A DNA stretch of 7,454 nt from Thermoanaerobaculales bacterium (GTDB lineage: Bacteria > Acidobacteriota > Thermoanaerobaculia > Thermoanaerobaculales > Sulfomarinibacteraceae), in NCBI GenBank assembly GCA_029932545.1, contig JAOZPW010000194.1, forward strand, positions 1 to 7,454, given 5' to 3'. The notes under the pieces are model-generated. The model did not search any database. It was not told the DNA's origin and saw only the letters and a program-made list of their open reading frames with translations. The position numbers and the translations under genes were made by a program. The first letter of the stretch is position 1. The number at the start of each line of letters is the position of its first letter. Positions 1-6,340 of the stretch are shown here, piece by piece.

Positions 1-1888
1 TGACCACACGGTCGCGGCCGGCGCGCTTTCCTTCATATAAAGCGTCGTCGGCGCGCTTTAGCAAAGCGGCGATTTCCTCACCGTGGTAGAGGCTGATGCC
101 GACGGTGGCAGTGACGGGGAACGGCCTATCACCGACGATGAACGGTGTGTTGGCGAGGCGCTTGCGGATGCTGTCGGCTGCGACCGCGGCTCCGCGGAGA
201 TCGGTTCCGGGCAGAACAAGGAGAAACTCTTCGCCACCCCACCTGGCGATAAGGTCGATTGACCTGGTCGATGTTCGAAGAACTTCCGCGAAGTTCTCCA
301 GGACGCGGTCGCCGATGTCGTGCCCGTGAACATCGTTGATCCGTTTGAAATGATCGATATCGAGCATCAGGACCGCGAAAGGCTGATGGGACCTTTCGAA
401 TCGCCGTACCTCTGCGGTCAATCGTGTCTCTGCCTCGCGTCGGTTGGCGAGACCGGTGAGGGCATCGGTTCGCGCAAGTTCGTCCAGCCGCTTGTGTGCT
501 ACCTCGAGATCGTCCTTCGCTTGAGTGATTTCACGGTGAGCCCGAGCCTTGAGGCGATACTGGTTGGTCAGCAGCGTCAGCACGATTGCCAGCGCGACGA
601 AAGCGGCAAACCATAACCTGCGACGGATTTGCTCACGTTTCAGCTCGAGTTCGTGGACCGTTTGCTCGTGCTCGAGTTCGGCCTGTCGGCGCTCGGCTTC
701 GAACCGTGCCTCGAGATCATCGATCGTACGGCCGGTTTCGGTCCTAAGGGTTCGTTGGCCCAGATCGTAGGCCCTGTCCAGGGTTTCGAATGCTCGGGCG
801 TGGTTGCCAAGAGTCGCCTCGATGGATGCCAGGACTTGGAGCGCATTCTCTTCCACGGTGGGAAGGTCACCGGCCTGAGCCAACTCGAGGGAGCGTTCGG
901 CCCATGAGGTGGCCTCGAGAGGTCGGTCAAGGGTCAGCAACATGCCGGCGGCGTTGGCGGCGGTGGTCGATGCCTCCCGCAGGTAACTGAGTTCCTGGAA
1001 GGTCTCAAAGGCATCGAGAAAGGCCACCAGAGCCTCTTCGTTGCGGTCCTCGGCGGCGAAGAGAAAGCCGATGTCGTTCTCAATTGACGCACGACCAGAG
1101 ATGTCGCCGACGGTTTTCGCCAGTTCCAGCGCAACTCTCTTTCTTTCGATCGCTTCCTCGGCTCGACCGAGGTAGTGCATGATATTGGCCTCTTCATTGA
1201 TCGATCGCAGAAGTTGTGAGTTGTTCGCTGCGCGTCTGGCGGCGTCTGCGGAAGCCTGGAATAGATCCAATGCCTGGTTGTACCGTTGGAGTTCCCGGTT
1301 GACGAAGCCCAGCAGGAATTGGGACTCGGCTTGGAGGTCTGGTGAGTCGATAGCCTCAGCGAGTTGAAGTGCCTGAAGGGCACGACTGGTGCACTGCTTG
1401 AACTGACCCAGGGTCAAAAGGGCACGCGCAATCTCATTCAGGTCTCTTGCCGCTTCGGCCTGTTCACCATGCCGCCGGCGTTCGGTGAGTGCCTGTTCGA
1501 GCAACAACAGGGCCTCGCTGTTTCGGCCTTGTCTCTGGAGGAATCGGGCCTCGGTCTCGAGAATGCGTACGGCCTCGACGCCGATGGTGTCGTGGTACGC
1601 CTCGACGATGCTCTGGGCCTGTGCGAGGGTTATCAGGCCATCTGAAACTTCGCCGTGGTCGCCTTGGATCTCCGCCAACCGCCGCAGAGCGCCGGCCTGG
1701 TCAGCCGGGTCCGGCAGTGACTGGGCAGCGGAGCGGACGGCCTCGATGACTTTGGCATCCGCCCCTGAAGCGGTGGCCTCCTGCAATAACAGGTTGATAT
1801 CGGTTTCTGCGAGGGCAAATGCCGGTATGGTTCCGGCGAGGATGATTGTAATCACTGAAGCTACGGTGACGAATCTCAGAATAGGCAC
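1..1888 (-). CDS. TPR-domain membrane diguanylate cyclase (GGDEF), C-terminus cut by window edge
   Basis: Reading from GTG at 1888 down to the window edge gives 629 codons without a stop; probably only a few residues are missing. Residues 1-26 form a signal peptide (start PILRF, hydrophobic core, AFALA cleavage region). Residues about 90-390 are alanine- and leucine-rich helical pairs typical of TPR repeats (e.g. GRNSEALLLLEQAL, YLGRAEEAIERK). A charged coiled coil (about 385-424) leads into one membrane helix (about 425-443). The cytoplasmic GGDEF domain starts at DALTGLANRR (about 475), has DIDHFKRIND (510-519), the active-site GGEEF (551-555) and ends with the usual ALYEGKRAGRDRV. It should make cyclic di-GMP from two GTP. 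The RSID at 542-545 lies five residues before GGEEF, exactly where the inhibitory product-binding I-site (RxxD) sits, so feedback inhibition is likely. There is no in-frame ATG between the upstream stop (1961-1963) and this GTG; AGGAA just upstream supports it. The ligand sensed by the TPR part is unknown. Confidence 0.93.
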   Translation of the reverse strand, partial: MPILRFVTVASVITIILAGTIPAFALAETDINLLLQEATASGADAKVIEAVRSAAQSLPDPADQAGALRRLAEIQGDHGEVSDGLITLAQAQSIVEAYHDTIGVEAVRILETEARFLQRQGRNSEALLLLEQALTERRRHGEQAEAARDLNEIARALLTLGQFKQCTSRALQALQLAEAIDSPDLQAESQFLLGFVNRELQRYNQALDLFQASADAARRAANNSQLLRSINEEANIMHYLGRAEEAIERKRVALELAKTVGDISGRASIENDIGFLFAAEDRNEEALVAFLDAFETFQELSYLREASTTAANAAGMLLTLDRPLEATSWAERSLELAQAGDLPTVEENALQVLASIEATLGNHARAFETLDRAYDLGQRTLRTETGRTIDDLEARFEAERRQAELEHEQTVHELELKREQIRRRLWFAAFVALAIVLTLLTNQYRLKARAHREITQAKDDLEVAHKRLDELARTDALTGLANRREAETRLTAEVRRFERSHQPFAVLMLDIDHFKRINDVHGHDIGDRVLENFAEVLRTSTRSIDLIARWGGEEFLLVLPGTDLRGAAVAADSIRKRLANTPFIVGDRPFPVTATVGISLYHGEEIAALLKRADDALYEGKRAGRDRVV

Positions 1889-2000
1889 GTTTCCTATTGT
1901 TGCATCGCCGATCCGAATATCCCACTGGTGTCGCCCTTTGACGCACTGTCGTGACGTCGGTCACCGACGCTCGGCAGATCAGGGCTACGATGGGAACAGC
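1889..2000. promoter_or_regulatory. Divergent promoter region between cyclase and beta-helix genes
   Basis: This 112-base gap lies between two outward-facing starts, so promoters for both genes should be here. I see no clear paired -35/-10 for either direction. TACGAT at 1986-1991 is a possible -10 for the rightward gene (TANNNT type), nine bases before its ATG. Overlapping palindromes at 1951-1969 are the most likely regulator-binding site. Confidence 0.55.
1951..1969. repeat. Overlapping operator-like palindromes
   Basis: Two inverted repeats overlap. GTGAC-GTCG-GTCAC spans 1951-1964. CGTCGGT-C-ACCGACG, seven-base perfect arms around one centre base, spans 1955-1969. Their place in the middle of a divergent intergenic region suggests a dimeric regulator site shared by both genes. 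The first resembles a CRP/FNR half-site spacing only loosely (TGA...TCA). Function is inferred, not shown. Confidence 0.45.
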
Positions 2001-3446
2001 ATGATGCGGTCAGCATTCATCATTCTCGTAGCCTTTTCGCTGTTGGGTTCGGTGCCGCCGGCTTGGGCCGCCACCTACGAAGTCGGACCCGGACAGCCGC
2101 TGACGACAATCAGTGAAGTGCCCTGGGAGAGCCTGATGCCCGGGGATCGGGTTTTGATCCATTGGCGGGAGGAACCCTATGCCGAGAAATGGGTCATCTG
2201 CCGGCAGGGGACCGAGGCTGATCCCATCGTCGTCCGTGGGGTACCTGGGCCAGGGGGTGAGCTTCCTGTGATTGACGGCAGAGACGCTACTACCCGAACG
2301 GCCTTGAATTTCTGGAACGAAGGTCGGGGAGTGATCAAGATTGGTGGGGCGAATAGCCCGCCGGATACATTGCCGGCCCACATCGTTATTGAGAACCTGG
2401 ATATCCGCTCGGGGAGGCCGCCCTTCAATTTTACCGACACCGATGGGCAATCAGCTTCTTACCAAAACAATGCCGCTGCGATCTACGTGGAGAAGGCCAC
2501 CGACCTCATCATCCGCAACTGCATCCTTCGTGACTCCGGCAACGGGCTCTTTGTCGGTGCGTATGACGGCGAGACCGAGAACATCCTGATCGAGGGCAAC
2601 TGGATCTACGACAATGGCATCGAGGGCTCAATCTACGAGCACAATACCTACACTGCGGCCATCGGCATCACCTACCAGTACAACCGTTTCGGACCCCTGC
2701 GCGGCACTGCGGGCGGCAACAATCTCAAGGATCGGTCGGCAGGCCTGGTTGTGCGCTGGAACTGGATCGAACGTGGGAACCGGCAGCTCGATCTGGTTGA
2801 TGCCGAAGATAGCTCCGTGCTGGTCAACCATCCTTCCTACACCGAGACCCACGTCTACGGCAACGTATTGATCGAGAATGAGGGAACGGACAACTCCCAG
2901 ATCGTGCACTACGGCGGCGACAGCGGAACAACCGCGGACTACCGCAAAGGCACCCTGTTCTTCTACAACAATACCGTCGTCTCCACCCGCGCCGGCAATA
3001 CAACCCTGATGCGGCTGTCGACCAACGACGAAAAGGCCGACGTGCGCAACAACATCATCTACACCACCGCCACCGGCAACCACCTGGCCATGCTTTCGTC
3101 ATCGGGCGTGATGGACCTCGGACACAACTGGTTGACAAGCGGTTGGGTGACCAGCCACAGCTCGTTCAACGGCGTGCTGACTGACGACGGAACCAATCTC
3201 GAGGGCAGTGATCCGGGCTTTGCCCAGGACTACGCCCTGGAGTCGGGATCACCCTGCGTGGATGCCGGTACGACCCTCAACCCAGCGGTTCTGCCGGACC
3301 ACGCCCTGACCCGACAGTACGTGCCCCATCAGGGGAATACCTTTCGCCCTGACGACGGGGCCCTTGACCTCGGCGCCTTCGAACAGGGCCTGATCTTCGC
3401 GGACGGCTTCGAGAGTGGAGACGCCGACCAGTGGTCGGCACCGTGA
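2001..3446 (+). CDS. Secreted right-handed parallel beta-helix protein
   Basis: 481 residues from ATG 2001 (a second ATG at 2004 is equally possible; GGGA at 1992-1995 is the only ribosome-site-like sequence). The open frame extends much further upstream, but there it runs antisense through the cyclase gene, and a clean signal peptide begins here: MMRSAF, hydrophobic core, cleavage likely after PPAWA. The mature protein opens with YEVGPGQPLTTI and the MPGDRVLI phrase common to beta-helix surface proteins. About residues 125-360 hold repeated coils of the PbH1 type, e.g. HIVIENLDIRSG, DLIIRNCILRDSGNGLFVG, ILIEGNWIYDNG, GTLFFYNNTVV, ADVRNNIIYTT. After the helix comes YALESGSPCVDAG (about 409-421), a phrase often seen at the end of such proteins, then the tail FADGFESGDADQWS (about 466-479). 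Members of this fold include polysaccharide lyases and adhesins, but no catalytic residues can be assigned, so substrate and activity are unknown. It stands alone, divergent from the cyclase gene. Confidence 0.88.
   Translation: MMRSAFIILVAFSLLGSVPPAWAATYEVGPGQPLTTISEVPWESLMPGDRVLIHWREEPYAEKWVICRQGTEADPIVVRGVPGPGGELPVIDGRDATTRTALNFWNEGRGVIKIGGANSPPDTLPAHIVIENLDIRSGRPPFNFTDTDGQSASYQNNAAAIYVEKATDLIIRNCILRDSGNGLFVGAYDGETENILIEGNWIYDNGIEGSIYEHNTYTAAIGITYQYNRFGPLRGTAGGNNLKDRSAGLVVRWNWIERGNRQLDLVDAEDSSVLVNHPSYTETHVYGNVLIENEGTDNSQIVHYGGDSGTTADYRKGTLFFYNNTVVSTRAGNTTLMRLSTNDEKADVRNNIIYTTATGNHLAMLSSSGVMDLGHNWLTSGWVTSHSSFNGVLTDDGTNLEGSDPGFAQDYALESGSPCVDAGTTLNPAVLPDHALTRQYVPHQGNTFRPDDGALDLGAFEQGLIFADGFESGDADQWSAP
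3423..3439. repeat. 17-base perfect inverted repeat at 3' end of beta-helix gene
   Basis: GCCGACCA and TGGTCGGC are separated by a single G, directly before the stop codon at 3444-3446. In RNA it could fold as a six-pair stem with a five-base loop. No T-run follows closely (the nearest is TTTCTT at 3461-3466), so it is not a standard intrinsic terminator. The bases also encode the conserved tail of the protein, so chance is possible. Confidence 0.4.
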
Positions 3447-3463
3447 GCCGATAGCGGTACTTT

Positions 3464-3477
3464 CTTCGGCGCCGAAG
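3464..3477. repeat. 14-base perfect palindrome upstream of nnrS
   Basis: CTTCGGC/GCCGAAG is a perfect palindrome in the 54-base gap before nnrS, 23 bases ahead of its ATG and just upstream of the -10-like TATCAT at 3489-3494. That location suits an operator. It does not resemble the TTGAT-N4-ATCAA box of FNR/NnrR-type regulators. Function is inferred from position only. Confidence 0.4.
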
Positions 3478-3488
3478 GTGGCGCCCTG

Positions 3489-3494
3489 TATCAT
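3489..3494 (+). promoter_or_regulatory. Possible -10 element for nnrS, leaderless type
   Basis: TATCAT ends six bases before the nnrS ATG, and there is no Shine-Dalgarno sequence. Transcription starting about seven bases downstream would begin at or next to the ATG, giving a leaderless message. No -35 element is recognisable, so this is a weak call. Confidence 0.25.
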
Positions 3495-3500
3495 CCCCCA

Positions 3501-4655
3501 ATGAAACACGTATTTTTCCAAAAGGGTTTTCGTCCGTTCTTTCTTTTTGGCTCCTTGCTCGGGGCAGCGCTAGTCCCGTGGTGGGCTCACACGTATGACG
3601 AGAGTCTGACGGGGAAGCCCGGGCTCGAGGGCATCGCCTGGCACAGCCACGAGATGATCTTCGGTTTCGCGGTGGCGATTCTCGCAGGCTTCCTTTTGAC
3701 CGCCGTCGAAAATTGGACCGATCGAAAGACCGCGCGGGGCGGGTTGTTGGTCGGCCTGGTTGCCCTTTGGGGCGTCGGAAGACTGGTCAGTGTCGGTGGT
3801 ATCACCGCCTCGATCGCAGGTCTCGCGGAATTGAGTTTTTTGCCGGTGCTGACGGTGGTGATCGGTATTCCACTGATCCTTGCCGGCAGCCGGCGAAACT
3901 ACCTGCTCCTGGCAGCGTTGCCGGCGCTCTGGTGCTGTGATGTGATTCACCATCTCCGCGCCTCAGGGCTTCTGCCGCAAACCTCGGTGCGAGGCGATCT
4001 GGTCGCGGTGGATATCATCGTGCTGATCTTAGTCGTCGTCACCGGCCGTATCGTGCCGCTTTTCACCCGCAACGCGTTGCAGGATCAGCGGATACAGGCC
4101 ATTCCCGGCCTCAACACGGCGGCCATCGTTGCCGTTGGTCTGACGGCCCTGGTCGAGATTTTCGCGCCAACCGGCATCGTGATGGCGGTCGTGGCCGGCG
4201 CCGCAGGCCTGTTGGTGCTGGCGCGAGCCGTACGTTGGGGGGGGCATCGCACCCTCGCCAGCCCCATCTTGTGGATCCTCCACCTGGGTCACGCATGGAT
4301 CGTCGCCGGTCTGCTGATGAAGGCCGCCTCCGCAGTCTGGTTGGGCATACAACCGAGCGTCGCGACCCACGCCTTGACGGCAGGCGCCATCGGCACCTTG
4401 ACCCTTGGCATGATGGCGCGCGTCACCCTTGGGCATACCGGACGGGTGCTGAAGGTGTCGCCATTCATCACGGTTGCCTTCGTCTTGATCACGCTCGGTG
4501 CGGTGCTCCGGGTCTTCGGCCCCTGGTTCCAGCCGCAGTTGACCCGCACCGCCCTGATCATTTCTGCGAACTGCTGGTTTCTGGCCTTTATCCTGTACGT
4601 CGTCGTCAACGCTCGTTATCTGTTGACCCCTCGGCCTGACGGCAAGGAGGGCTGA
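3501..4655 (+). CDS. nnrS: NnrS family heme/copper membrane protein
   Basis: 384 residues, close to the usual 390-400 of the family and hydrophobic through most of its length, consistent with about twelve membrane helices. The N-terminus KGFRPFFLFGSLLGA and the WHSHEMIFGF block (residues 47-56) are NnrS hallmarks; the histidines there (48, 50) are candidate metal/heme ligands. Further family blocks are AVDIIVLILVVVTGRIVPLFTRNAL in the middle and HALTAGAIGTLTLGMMARV followed by TLGHTGR (H290, H312). NnrS proteins are linked to nitric oxide metabolism and relief of nitrosative stress; the exact chemistry is not settled. No denitrification genes are in view, so a protective role is more likely than respiration, but the window is short. 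The start is fixed by the family's typical N-terminus although no ribosome site precedes it. An eight-G run lies at 4237-4244. The stop TGA overlaps the next ATG. Confidence 0.93.
   Translation: MKHVFFQKGFRPFFLFGSLLGAALVPWWAHTYDESLTGKPGLEGIAWHSHEMIFGFAVAILAGFLLTAVENWTDRKTARGGLLVGLVALWGVGRLVSVGGITASIAGLAELSFLPVLTVVIGIPLILAGSRRNYLLLAALPALWCCDVIHHLRASGLLPQTSVRGDLVAVDIIVLILVVVTGRIVPLFTRNALQDQRIQAIPGLNTAAIVAVGLTALVEIFAPTGIVMAVVAGAAGLLVLARAVRWGGHRTLASPILWILHLGHAWIVAGLLMKAASAVWLGIQPSVATHALTAGAIGTLTLGMMARVTLGHTGRVLKVSPFITVAFVLITLGAVLRVFGPWFQPQLTRTALIISANCWFLAFILYVVVNARYLLTPRPDGKEG
4644..4650 (+). promoter_or_regulatory. Strong ribosome-binding site inside nnrS 3' end
   Basis: AAGGAGG sits four bases before the ATG at 4655, which itself overlaps the nnrS stop as TGATG. 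This arrangement allows ribosomes ending nnrS to restart on the next gene, so the two proteins are likely made together. This strong site also decides the downstream start. Confidence 0.85.
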
Positions 4656-5170
4656 TGCAAATTCGAGTTCTTGGGCTGAGCGTTCTTGGGGTTCTGATGT
4701 GTTGCCCGATTGCAGCAGCAAACCCGAACGAAGCCGAGGCGGCGATCGGCACCGTTCTGGACACATTCCATCGCGCTGCGTCAGAGGCTGACGGCAAACT
4801 CTATTTCTCTCTCTTCACCGGCGATGCCGTGTTCATCGGAACCGATATCACCGAACGCTGGTCAATCGACCAGTTCAAGGCCTTCGCCGCACCGTATTTT
4901 TCCAAAGGTCAAGGCTGGACCTATGTACCCGGCAAACGCCACGTCGCCATCTTGCCGGGAGGAGTAGTTGCCCAGTTCGACGAAATTCTCTCAAACGAGA
5001 GTTATGGGACCTGCAGAGGCACCGGTGTTCTGATCCTCACCCCTGCAGGTTGGCGAATTTCGATGTACCACCTGACGATTCCAATCCCGAACGAGCTGGC
5101 CCGAGACGTGGTTGGCCGGATAAAGGAATTTAAAGGGGACACTACCGTTTCGGAGACGGATGGACCCTAG
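4655..5170 (+). CDS. Exported SnoaL/NTF2-fold protein coupled to NnrS
   Basis: 171 residues starting at the ATG in the TGATG overlap. A signal peptide is clear (MQIRVLGLSVLGVLMCCPIA, cleavage about AAA-NPNEA near residue 23). The two cysteines in it do not fit a lipobox, since the residue before each is M or C rather than G/A/S, so a soluble periplasmic form is favoured. The mature part matches the SnoaL_3 type of the NTF2-like cone fold: a first helix (AIGTVLDTFHRAAS), the YFSLFTGDAVFIGTD block, ERWSIDQFKAFAAPYF, GWTYVPGKRHVAIL, then strands FDEILSNESYG, GTGVLILTPAGWRI and YHLTIPIPNE. Family members are small-molecule-binding proteins or enzymes with variable chemistry; no substrate can be read from the sequence. 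Tight coupling to nnrS suggests a shared role, perhaps in the periplasm next to NnrS, but this is inference. Confidence 0.85.
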   Translation: MQIRVLGLSVLGVLMCCPIAAANPNEAEAAIGTVLDTFHRAASEADGKLYFSLFTGDAVFIGTDITERWSIDQFKAFAAPYFSKGQGWTYVPGKRHVAILPGGVVAQFDEILSNESYGTCRGTGVLILTPAGWRISMYHLTIPIPNELARDVVGRIKEFKGDTTVSETDGP

Positions 5171-5177
5171 CCGTCCG
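5157..5177 (+). terminator. Weak hairpin across the stop codon of the NTF2-fold gene
   Basis: CGGATGG and CCGTCCG can pair over a seven-base loop (seven pairs, one of them G-U) around the stop TAG at 5168-5170. No T-run follows on either strand, so it does not qualify as a standard intrinsic terminator. It is the only stem found in the 51-base gap between the two convergent genes. Confidence 0.2.
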
Positions 5178-5221
5178 GCCCGAGGCGGAGGCTTGGTCGC
5201 TGAGAGCTGCCAGGTGAAGGC

Positions 5222-6226
5222 TTATCCCCCCGCCGCGATCTTCTCCGCTCGTTCCAGGGCGTCGAGGGGTCCCAGGCCGACCAGGATGTCGCCTTCTTGC
5301 ATACGAAAATCGCTGGAGGGGTTGAAGCAGGTGTCGTGGCCTCGTTTTCTCGCGATGATGATGATGCCGAAGTTTCTTCTGACGTGAGCTTCGGCCAGGG
5401 TACGGCCCTCAAGCTCAGAACCCGCCTGGACGGTAATCTCCGACAATTCCAGTTCCATATTGCTGTCCAAGAGGGAGGTGTCGATGAAGTCCATCATCTG
5501 TGGTTTGATGGCGGTCAAAGCCAATCGTTTGCCGCCGAGTTTGTAGGGGTTGATCACCTGGTGGGCGCCTGCGAGGCGAAGCCGTTCTTCGGCGCCATCC
5601 TCCACCGCAAGGCCGATGATTGTGATATCGGGTTGCAGCTGGCGGGCAAGGAGGATGGCGTAGACATTATGGGCATCATCACCCAGGCATGAGAGAAACG
5701 TCTTGGCTCGCCCGATACCTGCGGCCAGGAGGACATCCTCTTGGGTGGCGTCACCCTGAACGATCGGGATGTGGTTTTCTTCGAGTTGGTCGCAGACTTG
5801 CCCGCTTTCCTCGACAACGACGAAAGGTACTGAACTTTCGATCAGGACTTCCGCTACGGCCTGGCCGAGACGTCCATAACCGCAGATGATGATGTGGTCG
5901 GACATTCGTTTGATCACTGTGAGCTCCCGGTTCTTGTCGATGAAGCGGCGAAGGTTGACCTCGAGGACGGCCCTGGCCAGTTCCGTTCCGGTGAAAAGAA
6001 TGACGCCGATACCGGCAAAGGCCATGAAAATGGTGAAGATACGGCCGGGTACCGACAGGGGGGCAACCTCTTTGAAGCCAATCGTCGTTACGGTGATGGT
6101 CGTCATGTAGAGGGCGTCGAGAAGGGACATTTCTTCGATAATCGAATAACCGATGGTTCCGGTCGCAATCACGGTACAGCCCGCGAGGCTGGCGGAGATG
6201 ATGGCGCGGCGTCGTGACGATTGCAT
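5222..6226 (-). CDS. Two-helix potassium-channel-type protein with RCK (TrkA-N/TrkA-C) domains
   Basis: 334 residues. Membrane helix 1 (about 8-30), pore helix and filter (about 36-54), membrane helix 2 (about 63-83), then a cytoplasmic RCK_N Rossmann domain starting near 110 with IIICGYGRLGQAV (glycine motif at 116-121) and the acidic E139 at the end of the second strand, which usually contacts the nucleotide ribose. A TrkA-C/RCK_C domain follows from about 256 (ELSEITVQAGSELEGRTL ... FRMQEGDILVGLG) to the end. This is the MthK-like plan: a tetrameric channel gated by a cytoplasmic ring. The filter reads TTIGFKE instead of the classic TVGYGD: F replaces Y and K replaces the second glycine, so strict potassium selectivity is not certain. 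The ATG at 6226 has no Shine-Dalgarno sequence; TACGAT seven bases or so upstream could be the -10 of a leaderless message. It converges on the NTF2-fold gene and diverges from queF, so it is probably a single-gene unit. Confidence 0.92.
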   Translation of the reverse strand: MQSSRRRAIISASLAGCTVIATGTIGYSIIEEMSLLDALYMTTITVTTIGFKEVAPLSVPGRIFTIFMAFAGIGVILFTGTELARAVLEVNLRRFIDKNRELTVIKRMSDHIIICGYGRLGQAVAEVLIESSVPFVVVEESGQVCDQLEENHIPIVQGDATQEDVLLAAGIGRAKTFLSCLGDDAHNVYAILLARQLQPDITIIGLAVEDGAEERLRLAGAHQVINPYKLGGKRLALTAIKPQMMDFIDTSLLDSNMELELSEITVQAGSELEGRTLAEAHVRRNFGIIIIARKRGHDTCFNPSSDFRMQEGDILVGLGPLDALERAEKIAAGG

Positions 6227-6250
6227 GAATATATCGTACAGGAAGCAGAT

Positions 6251-6285
6251 TGTGAGCTGTCAGCTATCTGCTCTCAGCTTTCAGT
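6251..6285 (+). repeat. Degenerate heptamer array, consensus TNTCAGC
   Basis: Five head-to-tail seven-base units: TGTGAGC, TGTCAGC, TATCTGC, TCTCAGC, TTTCAGT. They run straight into a GC-rich stem (CCGGC-TCC-GCCGG, 6287-6299). On the other strand the unit reads GCTGANA, with the last one ACTGAAA, which is close to the ACTGGAA register of the arrays near 6800 and 6950. The array is non-coding and sits in the divergent region between the channel gene and queF. Confidence 0.75.
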
Positions 6286-6330
6286 TCCGGCTCCGCCGGG
6301 TTAGCATTCCATGGCGCTCTGGAAGAGCGG

Positions 6331-6336
6331 AGGAGG
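6331..6336 (+). promoter_or_regulatory. Shine-Dalgarno that selects the queF GTG start
   Basis: AGGAGG lies four bases before GTG 6341. An in-frame ATG at 6311 exists upstream but has no ribosome site and would translate through this AGGAGG, so GTG 6341 is the preferred start. Confidence 0.8.
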
Positions 6337-6340
6337 CACA

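Larger units (their letters stand above)
6227..6340. promoter_or_regulatory. Divergent intergenic region between channel gene and queF
   Basis: The 114 bases between the two starts must carry both promoters. On the minus strand TACGAT (6233-6238) lies six bases before the channel ATG, with CTGACA about 19 bases upstream as a poor -35 candidate. The region also holds a period-7 repeat array (6251-6285) and a small GC-rich stem, CCGGC-TCC-GCCGG, at 6287-6299. No convincing rightward promoter for queF is visible. Confidence 0.4.

Noticed and set aside
19..60. Direct repeat GGCGCGCTTT near the left edge
   Set aside because: Both copies encode the KRA of the conserved GGDEF C-terminal pattern (KRADDALYEGKRAG), so coding constraint explains them.
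934..1383. 149-residue minus-strand open frame and other long frames across 1-1888
   Set aside because: They are out-of-frame shadows of the cyclase gene, whose own frame gives signal peptide, TPR, membrane helix and complete GGDEF motifs. The shadow translations are arginine- and proline-rich with no recognisable domain.
1485..2000. N-terminal extension of the beta-helix frame back to 1485
   Set aside because: The upstream 172 codons run antisense through the cyclase gene and would bury the obvious signal peptide at 2001. The start at 2001/2004 is the sensible one.
2628..3083. 151-residue minus-strand open frame with V/G-rich translation
   Set aside because: It lies opposite the beta-helix repeats; its repetitive composition is a mirror of the N/T-rich coils rather than a gene.
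4029..4766. 245-residue minus-strand open frame opposite nnrS
   Set aside because: Its low-complexity, Q/D/G/R-rich translation shows no domain, while the plus strand codes for a full NnrS with family motifs.
5894..6217. 107-residue plus-strand open frame opposite the channel gene
   Set aside because: Antisense to the pore and membrane helices of a well-supported channel; acidic, glycine-rich translation without a recognisable domain or ribosome site.
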